From contig CAJFCJ010000006.1 in assembly GCA_904063045.1 (NCBI GenBank), positions 434,001 to 498,000 on the forward strand: a stretch of DNA of 64,000 bases. The letters are read 5' to 3'. The stretch comes from Dimorphilus gyrociliatus (taxonomy: Eukaryota > Annelida > Polychaeta > Dinophilidae). The notes below the pieces were generated by a model that worked only from the letters and a program-made list of their open reading frames with translations, had not been told where the DNA came from and ran no database searches. The position numbers and the translations under genes were made by a program. Below are positions 47,812 to 59,500 of this stretch, in pieces. Within the stretch, counting starts at the first letter, position 1. Each line of letters opens with the position of its first letter.

Positions 47812-49730
47812 TTACATATATTTTACAGGGAAAATGCTTAGCAATCGAAGTCCATGTAAGAAGATGTGTTGAAACGCTTTCATCAAATATAGTCTTGCTT
47901 GAATTAATGGTAGCAAATTTTCATGAGGATCCTGAATAAATTATGGTCAAATAGGTAATTTTGTAACAAAAACTTACTCTTAGAATTCTAATTCGCCCAT
48001 AATAAGAGCTAAAATCTTTTGCAAAATTAATAAGAAACTGACATAGCTGGAAAACGTAAATTTCACGTAATCGAAACACCTTACAATTATCTTCTTACCG
48101 TATGAATTTTAAAGTCTGCATTCGGCATTTCGGTAAATATACTTTCAAATGATACTTCCAGGTTATTGTGAAAACACGTTACATAATTAAATAGTAATCC
48201 CCATTCTTCCTGAAATTTTTCAATTATTATATAATTAAACTATACTCAAACTGATAAAAATAAAGGTGTTAACTTCGTCTGTAAGTAAAGAAAAATCTAT
48301 CTCTGATAGAGAAGGCAGGTTTGGATAAACTCCATCTTGTACAAGTTTATCAAATTGCTGAAATAGAGTTGAAAGACGAGCACAATTATAAAGAACAAAT
48401 TTTCCACTTTTTGAATTTAGGTCAGCTTTCGTCAGTTTAACCTATTTGAAAATGTAACGTAAGCACGCAAGAAAGTGTGATAAGTTTCTTTAATCGAATT
48501 TCTTACGATTTGAGAAGGCCTTGTCGATAAAAAATCAAACTTAAGTTGGCAAGTGGAAATATTGGTCAGCCATTCAGGATTATTTCCTTTACTGTTATAT
48601 TTTACTCCAAAAGCATCTTGAACTGCCTCAAATTTTCTTTCACAATACTGTTGCAAAGTAACACCATCCTCGGAATCAGTGATAATTACCTTTGCTACGC
48701 TTAAATTTTTTACCTATGTGGGTTATGGATCTTATAAGACTAAAATTTCATGTCATAAATTATGATATTTACAATTAATTTAGGTTTTTCTGACAGTAGC
48801 ATCCTCACAAGGATATTTAATTTTTGACATTTAAATTCATTTACTTGAGAACTTACGAAGATCAAGGAATTCTCTTTCAGAGAACACAATAAACATCTAT
48901 CCTTAATTATAATACGTAGATATGACAGTAGTTGGGCAAGTTCTTCATCTAAAATTTTAGAAACTTATATTATGAAAACATGACCTAGATAGATTTATAC
49001 CATCTAAAATTGTTAAATTTTTAGAAAAGTATGAAGAAATTTTATTTTCCTCAGCAAAAGTCTTTATATCAAGGTAACTTTTTTCTGAAATATAGTATTT
49101 GTTTTTCCTAATATTTTTTTTCAAGATCTCCATTGAGCACTCCTGTTTACACACTAAGCATTTTTTTGATAAGTCATTTCTGTACTGTGGTGCGTCAAGT
49201 AGAGGACAGAGATATCCCTGATTGGAGCTGATATAACTTGTTTTTGAGCTGCCAAATAAATTGTATTGAATTGTATGAAAAATTATATATCACCGGACTT
49301 ACTTAAAATAATTAAGAATTTCACATATATATTGAGCTGTCAAGGAGACTCTTGCTCTTTGAAATTGACAAGTATCTTGGGAGAAGTCATAGATGATGTA
49401 ACCACACTTTTCAAAGCTATCGATTCTTTGATCAGAAGATATAATATTAGTTATGGCATACTGAAAAACTCTTTTGCGGTTAAGATAAACACATAAGTCA
49501 TCCTCTCTCATACATTTGATGAAATTAATAATGTCATCAGCCGAAGCTGCCTCTGATTCAAAATCCAATTTAGGTTTAACAAAAGAGGAAGGTATGAAAA
49601 AGTCACCCAATGTAAATTTATTGGTACGTCTACAAAGAATCTTTCTAAATTCTTTAATATCCTTAATATAGTCTTTTACATATTGATGAACACTTAATGT
49701 TAAAGTTTTAAGAAGATTTTGGTCTTCCAT
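47812..49730 (-). CDS. DALRD3: DALRD3 homologue (tRNA m3C cofactor)
   Basis: Eight exons: 49730-49303, 49248-49001, 48948-48857, 48713-48507, 48441-48274, 48209-48099, 48046-47978, 47931-47812; 480 aa (human 543). The N-terminal half is divergent. The C-terminal DALR anticodon-binding-like domain is well conserved: KSGKFVLYNCARLSTLF, YPNLPSLSEIDFSLL, EEWGLLFNYV, LCQFLINFAKDFSSYY and LIQARLYLMKAF. Human DALRD3 pairs with METTL2 to direct 3-methylcytosine at position 32 of arginine tRNAs. Converges on the receptor phosphatase gene with about 230 bp between stops; head-to-head with TAF4. A CPLLD...CLVC Cys pair lies in the second exon. Confidence 0.92.
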
Positions 49731-50639
49731 GCTATGTTTTCAATGGTCAAGGTAACAGGAAGTTATCACGGCGGGCCCCCGTTCTTCATATTTTGAGGTT
49801 ATTTTATAGAAGCAAACTAAAACAATTATGCGTTAAAGAGATATTTAACAATTATTTAATTGTTTAGCAAATTACAATTACCACAGCAGATTCTCATTTA
49901 ATGTATATTTTATTTAATACATAATACATAAAACCTGAATAACTATCAATTATATTTTTTAATTCCATTGGGTAAACTATTTCTGTAAGTACAATAATTA
50001 TTTTACAATAAATTATAAAGTATAAGAGATGTAAGAATGATATAGATGAAAAAATACGAAACTAGGACATAATTTTTTAAAAGGAATAAGTTTCCGATTT
50101 TGAACATGTAACCAGTTTTCGACCTCATTCACTGCACATGCGTACCTTACTTAGCTCAGATTTAACCGGAGGTAAAGTTATCTTTTGACATAAATAAGTG
50201 ATTCAATTATCTTGTTCCTTCCATTTAACAATATAAAATACTGAAAATTATTTTTAGTAATATACAATGCTTCAATAGTCAGTAAATGCTTTAATATGCT
50301 TACTTGAAGTCAACTTACGTCAATTTGAAATGTATTATTGCATTGTTGAAAGTTTGCCGAGTCGAAGCAGAACAAAATCTGTCTACATTTCAGATATATG
50401 TTTCCATACTAATAGAAGCTTAAGCATATGAGAACTGAAAAATTAAAAGTCGTCAAGAACCTTTTTCTTATGTCATTTTGTCTAACTTGAACACCTTACT
50501 TTAATAATTTACTGAATACTTGAATTAATTCTTTGATAGATTACGTGCAAAAGAAAACACTTCTGAAAAATACTGAACCAGCTCTTTCGTTCTGCCAAAA
50601 ATATTTAAATTTCAAAAAAAAAGTGAGGTGATACAGTGA
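49731..50639. promoter_or_regulatory. Divergent DALRD3/TAF4 promoter region
   Basis: About 900 bp between opposite starts, AT-rich apart from a GC-rich patch (about 49766-49785) close to DALRD3. A TGA lies directly in frame before the TAF4 ATG. No named motif is clear. Confidence 0.45.
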
Positions 50640-52608
50640 ATGATGTCTATGCAGTTGGTTCAAGCAAGAAATTCTCCTGTTCAGAAAAAGCCATCAGGTG
50701 CTGTAACATTACGACCGCAAATTCAAATAGTCACTGTAGCTGGAAATGGTATCATTCGTAATGCCATAACAACTCCTTCTAGAATTTTGGCTCCTAGAAC
50801 CACAACTCAAATTGCTCCGGTTCGAATAGCACCTCAAACTAGGGTCCAATCGCCTGGACAAATAGTTCTACCTCAGGGTATTCGTCAGAATGCAGTCATT
50901 ATGAAAAGTGATCAAGGTCAATGGGTCTTATTACAGAGTCAAACAGCTCAAAGGACAAATGCTACAACTGTACAGGTTTGTAATATTCAAAGTTTCCTTG
51001 AAAACGCCAAATTGAAACCATTAACTCCTCAAAAATAGCCTAGTTCAATGATTACATCTTCAATACCTGCAAGATCTCATCTTCCTGCAAGGACCATTGC
51101 AAATCGGGTATAGATAATTTAATATATAATATTTCATTACTACTGTCTATTATTTATTGGCTAATGATTTTCAATAATTTATTTTGTAGCCTCTTACAAC
51201 GTTGGTAAGACCAGCTCAGCAATCGGTTGGTAAATGAGTTGATTTTGTTAAGTGCAACTACTTATAATACTTTTCAGATTTCACATACTCAACAAGAGAA
51301 TACAAAAAAATGCAAAAATTTCTTACAAACTCTTCTTAAATTAGCTTCTAATCAACCTCAGTCTACGATAAACAACGTCCGTCGGTTAATTCAAAATCTA
51401 ATAGATAACGTTATGAAACCAGAAGAATTTACACGACTGCTTCAAAATGAATTAAAATCGTCACCTCAACCATATTTGGTGCCTTTTTTAAACAAATCTT
51501 TACCACTTTTGAGGAATGCTATGTTGCATCAAGGTTTGGTTATTGAAGGAATTAAACCCCCAAAGACTGTTTCAACGGTTCAGACGATTCAGGCACCGTC
51601 AACACCGAAAATTATTAAACAAAACGTTAGCATCGGTAATATAGAAAAAGTATCAACTTTATCAACAATAACAAAACCAATACCATCGCCGGTGACGGCT
51701 GTTAGTCCGATAAAAATAAAGAATAAGTATGAGTCGTCTAAGTATGTACACAATATTTTGATTTCGAAAATGAATGTCACTGATTGAATATTGTTTTGTT
51801 AGAGATGATGACGAATTCAACGACGTAGCAACAATGGGAGGCGTAAATCTGACGGAAGAATCTCAGAATTTAGCTTCAGTTAAAGATTTCGGAACAGTTT
51901 TGAGAACTTACAAGGATGAATTATTATTATCAACAACACCCTTAGAATCTCTGTTGAGTAGAGAAATGTTAGAAAATGGTTTAGATATCGAACAAGACAA
52001 AACGAGTATTGTCAAAGCTATATCTGATGCCTGCCAACTACGCCTCACTCAGTTAATGGAAAAGCTAATTGTTTTATCAGAGCATCGAATGGAATTGTAC
52101 AAAGGCCGGCGTGATTTTGAACTAACGTCTGACGTTAGGTCTCAGCTAAGATTCATTGAAGAAGTAGACAAGGTCGAGAAAAAACGAGTTGATGAAGCAG
52201 AGAAAGAACAGATGATGAGAGTTGCAAAGAGCCGCTCAAAAAATGAAGATCCAGAACAAGCAAAATTAAAACAAAAAGCAAAAGAATTCCAACAGTGGCA
52301 AGCAGAAGAATTACGACAAAAAGAAGCCAATGAAACAGCTCTTGCTGCTATAGGGTCAAGAAAAAGAAGATTAGAAGGTGAAAAAAATAATGAATTAAAC
52401 TCCCCCGCCAATTCGAATCATGCAGGAATCCAAAATTTGGTTGGTACTTCTATGAATATTTTTCTGATTCTATAAAACACTCAATAAACTGTTTTATTAG
52501 GCTAAAGGTCGTCGAAAGCGAATCACAATTAAAGAAGTTCTTCATATTATGGAAAATGATAAATATCTTGCGAAGTCGAAATTAGCATACGAAATGGCAT
52601 TAAAGTAA
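50640..52608 (+). CDS. TAF4: TAF4, TFIID subunit 4
   Basis: Six exons: 50640-50975, 51039-51107, 51190-51204, 51278-51741, 51803-52439, 52501-52608; 542 aa. Starts MMSMQLVQARN right after an in-frame TGA. The N-terminus is Pro/Gln/Thr-rich. The TAFH/NHR1 domain is in exon 4 (KCKNFLQTLLKLA, QPYLVPFLNKSLPLL). The C-terminal histone-fold region that pairs with TAF12 follows (LESLLSREMLENGLDI, LRLTQLMEKLIVLSEHR), then a charged helix and the terminal conserved box (RITIKEVLHIMEND). Much shorter than human TAF4 (about 1,085 aa), mainly in the glutamine-rich N-terminus. A 15-nt microexon (51190-51204) is the best fit to a strong donor (GTAAGA); a second in-phase donor 24 nt downstream is possible. 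Confidence 0.93.
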
Positions 52609-53375
52609 ATTCATTGGCTACACTGTGATATGTTTGTGCATATGTTTCTTTTAAGGAAAAGATTTTTATATATAAAAGTTGATTTCTAATTATTTTTTCG
52701 TTTATTTAAAAGCTTGGAAAGGGAAATTAATCACCGCATGTAAATTTTTTCATGGAAAACAATAGGAATCTTGTTAACTGTATAGTTTTTAAAACATATT
52801 CTTTAATAATCTGATTCAAATTATTTTTGAAGCAAAATACAAATGTTCCATCACATCTCACTTTCGAAAAGATTAGTTATTAAGTGTCAGGAAATCCCAG
52901 TCTTCAATATCTGAAATTGCTGGAACTTCGGCCTGGCGATTAATTTAGCTTGTTGCATGAATGAAACCCAGGTTCTGAGGCGGGTATGTCTAAACTTCCA
53001 TTTTTGAGAATAAAAACGAGCGACAACCAGGGAAGTAGTTGAACTATACCAAACTTTGTTGCCTTTGAGTTTTGAGACTAACATTATCAAATGACATCAT
53101 CTCAAAAAGTTATATACAGTACATCCAAGAGTAATTATTAAAGAACTTCACTCATTTAAAAAAATGACGTCATAAATATTATATAGTAGCAAATGTTCAT
53201 AAAATAACTAATTGTTGCACTAATAGCTGTTATTAAAACCCATCAGATGGCGTTGAATTGCATAGCCACGTTGTGAGATTGACATTGGTGAAACCATGTT
53301 GTTAAAATTTCATAATAAAATTTGCTCGAAAAAAATGAAAAACAGTCACTTTTTGAAAGAACACCTTAACTTAAC
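52609..53375. other. TAF4 3' region and SAR1-like promoter
   Basis: 770 bp. The 52870-53090 part is less AT-rich and holds a minus-strand candidate frame (listed separately). AGATGGCGT at 53245-53253, about 125 bp before the SAR1-like ATG, matches the element seen at other gene starts in this window. Confidence 0.45.
52873..53084 (-). CDS. Possible 58-aa microprotein
   Basis: Segments 53084-52968 and 52932-52873 on the minus strand join in phase 0 across a 35-nt GT-AG intron. They give a basic 58-aa product ending in an acidic, aromatic tail (EDWDFLTLNN). Base composition is more coding-like than its surroundings. Against it: 35 nt is shorter than every other intron here (about 44 or more), and I recognise no family. 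It may be the last exon(s) of something larger, or chance. Confidence 0.22.
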
Positions 53376-54613
53376 ATGCTTTCTTGGTTCCGAGAATTTC
53401 TCTCAAAATGGCTTAGTTAGTACTATTTTAAATAAATTATTTTTTTTATTTTTCGCAATTTATTAGCCAACTATTTTCGCGATCAAAAGAAAACTTTTGT
53501 AATAATTGGTTTAGACTACGCTGGTAAGACTACTCTGACAGGGAAAATAAAGACTGGGAGAATGATTGCTGCAAATCCAAGTCTCCGACCTAGTAAGTAA
53601 ATACCTAATAATTCGTAATATAATGTTCATCTTGAAACTCACAATGAGCTAAAGGCTTGTATTTTTTCTGGCCACTTATTAAATTTCGTGAACTAGTTTC
53701 AAACTGTTTTTAAGGATCATATTCAATGTGCAATTACACAGCTGCGCACTAATTTTCTCCCAGAGTTATTTTTCGTAGATTCTCTCGGTTTCAGTAATTA
53801 ATCATTTATATTTTCGGAGTGACTTTCAGGAACAAACCAAGTATGCAATAAATTGTATAATCATAAACAGTATAAAAGACTGTTTCTCATGTAATACTAT
53901 AGATGTTACATATACTGAGAATAGAAAAAATGTACATATAGTGCAGATAGTAGATTATTGTTCACTTTTATTATTTTTTTAAATCTGTACAAAATATATC
54001 TTTACAAATAGACTTAGAGGAGCTGCGACTTGGGCAATTGACATTTACCGTGTATGATCTTGGAGGACACAAGCTAGGTTTAACTTAAAATTAAACCATT
54101 TTCTGTTACTTAAAATGTTTCTTACAGTTCGAAGGGTTTGGAGGGAATACTGTTATGCCGCGGATGGTATAATATTTGTTTTGGATGCCGCTGATAAAGA
54201 GCGCATGAATGAAGCAAAAAGCGAACTACATGTAAGTATAATAAAAAGCATTTTAGTTAAGCGAATTTGTAGTGCTTTTAAGTGAAGTTTAATCATCTAA
54301 ATTACATTTCAGAATATACTAAATGATGAGGAATTTTCCACTATTCCAATTTTAATTCTTGGTAATAAAATAGATATTGTGGATGCTATGGGACGCGAAG
54401 AACTAATCGGTTGTTTGAATATATACAAAAATATATTCCAGGAGGTAATTAATATTTCCATCAGAGAAAATAAATAATAACTTATTTTCTAAAAATGCAT
54501 GACTTTAGGGAGAAAAAGGCGTGTCCAGACCAATTGAAATCTTTTCTTGCAGTACAAAGTTAGATCAGGGTTACGGAGCGGGTATTCGATGGCTTGCTAA
54601 ACAAGTGACATAA
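53376..54613 (+). CDS. Divergent SAR1-like small GTPase
   Basis: Six exons: 53376-53415, 53467-53592, 54012-54077, 54128-54231, 54313-54444, 54509-54613; 190 aa. ARF/SAR family with P-loop GLDYAGKTT (28-36), switch II DLGGH (71-75), NKID (130-133) and a SAR1-like ending ([20 protein letters not shown]). The [16 protein letters not shown] and GYGxGxRW patterns point to SAR1, the GTPase that starts COPII coat assembly at the ER. It lacks the hydrophobic STAR N-terminus of standard SAR1 and starts instead [13 protein letters not shown]. The switch I Thr that binds magnesium (HPT in SAR1) reads RPN, i.e. Asn56. Possibly a diverged paralogue; whether a standard SAR1 exists elsewhere cannot be seen. 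Confidence 0.85.
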
Positions 54614-55384
54614 TCGAGAAAACTAAAAACCAGATGTCACTCTAAAAGTCTGGATCAGTACTCCTTGCTATGAATGAATCTTCTGATTAAAAAATTTTAC
54701 ACTAACCTCTTTGCAAAAGCATTTTTTTTAAAACCGTGTCAAGGTCAATACATAAAAAACACAACAACCATTTGTTGAAATGTTGTAAATTTGGGTTAAG
54801 TAAAGATTCATCCGGCAACATCTATTACGGAAAATGTAAGTCGATTCATTTCACAAAGTTAATGTCAGAACTTCTGAAATCGTACATTGAGATTACGTAA
54901 TATCGTGAGATCCTGCGCATGTCTCGAGCGAAATCTCGCTGTTCGATGACCTACTAATTTCTGAGCATGAAAAAGTGCGTAGAATATTTAGAGAACAGCA
55001 CATTTTTTAAAAGTTTCTGCTACAATATTACTTTTTTTAAGCATTCATGCCAATTTTATTTCAAAATAGCGTTAATTATATTATTACGTCTTACTAAGCT
55101 TAAACAAGTAGTACTCAAGCCAATCGCGTTGCTGATTGAATGCTTTGCTTTCTATTTTAAAGTAAAAATATTAGAATATTATAAGTTTCTACAAAAAACT
55201 GTTGCGGAAAATCGATATGATATTTTATGATTGCATGTCTTTATTGTACGCTGGTTGAAGTTAAATTAAGAAAAGCCTTGTTTAATTACTAATCTAGAAA
55301 CAGGCTAGACTGTGTCAAATTTGACATATTCTGTTGATTATATGTTGTGTTGTGACTCAAACATAATTTTAAAAATTTAAAACC
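54614..55384. other. Intergenic, nothing recognised
   Basis: 770 bp. An 87-codon frame at 54967-55230 (Lys/Phe-rich) has no family motif or splice context and is probably chance in AT-rich sequence. Confidence 0.5.
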
Positions 55385-56527
55385 ATGTTGATACTTCAAA
55401 TCGTGCTATGGTCATTACTATTTCAATTTCTATCATCATCGTGCAAAATGAACGATAATTTTTCACTGGTGTGTAATGTTACTTCTTCTGTGGAAAATGT
55501 TATAAATTACTTAAAAGTATCACAAACAAAACATCTTAAATATATCAGCCTCGTTTGCTCGAAAATACTAAAAAAAGTTCAATATTTACCAGCTTCTTAT
55601 TTTGGAGATGTCGAATGTATTAAATTAGATGGTTGCTCTTACTTTATAAGATTCAAAGGTTCGTTGATTAGTTCTGTTTTAAGACGTTTTGTTGTTAGGG
55701 ATAACGGTTTCTACAAACTCCCTCCTGTGTGCCTTATACATTCATTTGATGTTACCATATCATATGTAATTACGGAATGGAGGATAATTGATATCGGGAG
55801 TATACCTCCTTTAGAAAATTGTAGGAAAAACTACAATTCTTCTGTTGTGTATATTATACTTGTCGAAGAACCAGGGCATATAAAGATGAAGAGATATATT
55901 GTTTGGACAAAACCTATACCTCAAAATAGTCATATAAAATCCTTAAAAATCATTGGAAACCATGTTATTAGTAGATTTTATAAAAACTTCGGAAATAAGG
56001 TCTCATCTCAACTAGAGAAAGTTTCTGAAGCTCTCGAAATATCTGGAGCTCAGTGTGATTGTCAAGATTCTTGGATTTTATCCATAATGATTCAAAAGAA
56101 TCTAAAAGCAAGCTTCAAAGCCTCTCTCAATTGTCGACGAAATACAAAGAAATTTACAACTAGAAAAGATATTACAGAATATCTCTACAATCTAGAACAG
56201 AAATTAAATGAAAAGTGCAGTATTATAAATTTGATGATTACGTCAACTTCAAAAATACCCTATAATAGTCTGTTTATTATCATTCTTGCTGTTACCTGTG
56301 GAACTATTTCTCTTGTTCTTTTCATTATATGTCTTACCTCTGTTATTGTAAATATTTTATCTCAAACCAGACAACTCTCGGTATTATATAATTTAAGACA
56401 CAGTACACCATTGGAGTCTAATACCATATTAATAGCACAACGACCAGAATCGCCCAATCAAACCAACTCATTTTCACCTGCTGCAGTCAGAGATGTTAAC
56501 TCAAATATCCATTCACTGTCTTCATAA
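55385..56527 (+). CDS. Intronless type I membrane protein, LRRCT-like
   Basis: Single-exon 380-aa frame starting at 55385 in good context (aaccATGt). Residues 1-20 form a signal peptide (LILQIVLWSLLFQFLS). An about 260-aa ectodomain with many Cys follows, including a CDCQDSWIL...NC stretch around residues 220-245 that resembles an LRR C-terminal cap. A single transmembrane segment lies at about 297-325, followed by a 55-aa Ser/Asn-rich tail. Upstream leucine-rich repeats, if present, are degenerate (CIKLDGCSYF, LKYISLVCSKI). I do not recognise an orthologue. It has no intron, whereas almost every other gene here has several, suggesting retroposition or a fast-evolving lineage-specific gene. 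Confidence 0.8.
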   Translation: MLILQIVLWSLLFQFLSSSCKMNDNFSLVCNVTSSVENVINYLKVSQTKHLKYISLVCSKILKKVQYLPASYFGDVECIKLDGCSYFIRFKGSLISSVLRRFVVRDNGFYKLPPVCLIHSFDVTISYVITEWRIIDIGSIPPLENCRKNYNSSVVYIILVEEPGHIKMKRYIVWTKPIPQNSHIKSLKIIGNHVISRFYKNFGNKVSSQLEKVSEALEISGAQCDCQDSWILSIMIQKNLKASFKASLNCRRNTKKFTTRKDITEYLYNLEQKLNEKCSIINLMITSTSKIPYNSLFIIILAVTCGTISLVLFIICLTSVIVNILSQTRQLSVLYNLRHSTPLESNTILIAQRPESPNQTNSFSPAAVRDVNSNIHSLSS

Positions 56528-59500
56528 ATTGGCTATATAATTGATGTATTCTTGAAACATATTGTTCTTTAGATTAAGATAAAACTACCGCTAAAGTGTC
56601 AATTCTTCTTGAAATTAGGCAGTCTTACATAATAAACAAGTATTTTTTTAATGCTTAAAAAGTGCGATCTCTTTGATTAAACTTTCAATCGGTTTTTTGC
56701 TATGTCTAATACAAAGAGTGTCACGTAGAGTAACAATGTTATACTATATCCCTAACGACTGGAATCTAAAACGGAGATATTGTAACATACGCCTGATTAA
56801 TTGATTGAGTGAAAATGATGAAGTCTTGCAATATGTTAATTTTGTTTCTTGAATCATTGATTTTCCAAGAAACTATATCATATTTCTTCAACAAAATTTA
56901 CTCTCAACAATAGTGTTAATATATCTCTTCTCCGTTATTTCTTTTCTTTTGTTGAGAAATTATCGATACCCAGTGCATGGTCACTCTGATAGTTGAACTG
57001 TTTACGAAAAGAAGAGAATCTTCATATTTCAAATGACTGTTATAAACAGCATCTTCAAAGGTAATAAGATACGTGTCAAACAAGAAAGTATAGAGACCTG
57101 CATATAATTACAATGGACATTGTAGTATTATGGGCGAGGCTGCCTCCATTCGGTGAACACCATTATTGTTAATTTGCCTGTCAGAGTGAGATATGAAGTC
57201 GATTTTTGGCATATTACCTACTGTTTTATTTTCTAAAAAATTCCACATATTAATTAATTAAAAAATTAAAGAGAAGAAAACATAAAGAGAGAAAAACAAC
57301 CTCTCCTATAAAAAAAATATTTTTGCTAATGTAATTATCAACATTAGGTTATAGAGTAAATTTAAATCACTTGATTAAGAAAATACTTTTGTAGTTTATA
57401 TTTAGACAAGGTTGATGAAATTCTCTTTTATCTGGATATATTTCCTAATCTTATTTAATCGAAATTAGGTGATAGTGTGTTGATACGTTGCTAATAATTC
57501 GCTAGAAAGGTGCTTTGGACAATCATGTATTAATTATTTTCGTTAGAAAATCATAGGTTCATTCATATTCGTATTCCAATAATTTAAAACGTTTTATTTT
57601 ATGAAGTTGGATTTTTGGAATATTTCGCTGTGATAATTAGCTTTAGCGTTCATTGTGTGTCTTAAATATTCTTGGCGCCCTTTTCAATGTAGTCATAAAT
57701 CTATTAAAGTTAACATCCCGGACACAATTCCTCAAAGCGTAACAAAACTGAAACATAAATTTGTCTAATTTATAATCTTTTTTTAAGTTGATAGTATATT
57801 TGAAGGTCAGATCAGGATGTTAAATGGGTGTGTTCTTTACACCTTATCGTAATTAATTTAAACAAATTTTTTGTCCTGAATGAAATTATAATCAAGTTTG
57901 TTCAGGATGTTTTTTTTATGTTTTCTATTCTGATTGAGGATCTGTGAGCTTTTAGGTAACGCACAAAGCATATTGAAAATTCTTTTGAAAATATTGTAGT
58001 TTAATAATTAGCCATTGCATAATGTATTCATTTCCTTCTAATTTGTATAATATTTCTGAAAGAATCGTACTTTTTCATTAAGAGCAAAATATATTATTAG
58101 CTTGGCTCTAAAAAGAATATGCTTCTAAATATCTAGGAAGTATTACTGTTCCATCAAAGAGATTCCAAGAAGCTGAGGGGATGACGCTTTGAGAAGGTGT
58201 CAATTCTTTCTTAGTTTTCTTTACACTGTTACTTTAGTACGTACCAAGCTTTGTTTTGTGCATTGTCTATAAAAGTCTGTCTTTTAATTTCTCATATGTA
58301 GACCTCCGCAAGTTTTTATATAATTTTTTGCTACTATGTCTCTTACATAACTTCTATACAAAAAATTTTTCTAACAATCTATTTTTTTTTATCAAAACAT
58401 AAATACGACAATTATTTCTGCCAAGGCAAAAATTTGATTTAAATTCTATGCGTAACTCCCTCTATTGGCCTGTTAGTAACTGGTGCATTTCAATTTGTCA
58501 AATGCGTCTATAGATTTTGTATATTATGCTGCGCGCTTGTAATGTATGAGACTGAATTTTTTTACGGTCTCTGCATACGATTCTGTTGACATTTGTAAGC
58601 TGTGCTTTGGATTATATTCACTAGAAGAAAATGTTAATGACAAACTGATACACGCTTGTTTCTTGTCTAGACGGTAAGCGTCGTTAACTTCTTACAGATG
58701 CCTACTCTAGTTTACTAAATCAATAAGAAGAATTTTTGTAAAATATTTTACATACTTTCTTTCTATGGCTTGTATCAAAAATATCTAGCTTTAAAAATCT
58801 TATTCAGGCTATAATAGCCTGAATAAAGAGTCCAGTTTATAAAAGTTGTATCAGTACGTTCAGTTTGGAATATCTAGACGCGATTGTTTAAGTGATAGGA
58901 AAATATTTAAATTAACAAGAACTACTCATTCCTTTTCAGGACTATATTTTACTCGTTTGTATTAGCGTGTTTCAAAGCAGAATGTAAAAACTGGGTCATC
59001 TATGTAATCGATTACCTACTTTTATAAGGAAAACTTACCAGCAGTTACACAACAGGCCTGATTGTCGTGTTGCGTTGTAGAACACATTAAACCTGTTTTA
59101 TCTCTTGACTATAAACAAGTTGACATTATTATGTTGGACACCGTTCTGTTACATCGTATATTGATATAATTCAAAGCTTATTCATAGAAATAAAAAAAAT
59201 CGAGGTATAGTTTATGAATAATAAATTTTCAATATATTTTTTAATGAGATGTAGTCATTGAGCCAGTTATGTTAAATTGTGTAACCTGTAAACTCAAGAT
59301 CGTACATACTGTACTATCATATAGGTTATCTAATAACCTTATTATGTTCTGTTTTTCGTTATTCAATATGTTTCTTAACCCTTGTAGTTATATAGTAGCG
59401 AAGAGTGTATTGTTTATTTGAACGTACTTTTAATGATTCGTATTAAGCTATTTTTTCGACTTAGGTCAAAGTATTATTCCTCCTATTTATAAAAATTACG

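Noticed and set aside
54967-55230. 87-codon ATG ORF between the SAR1-like gene and the intronless gene
   Set aside because: Low-complexity Lys/Phe/Leu composition as expected in AT-rich non-coding DNA.
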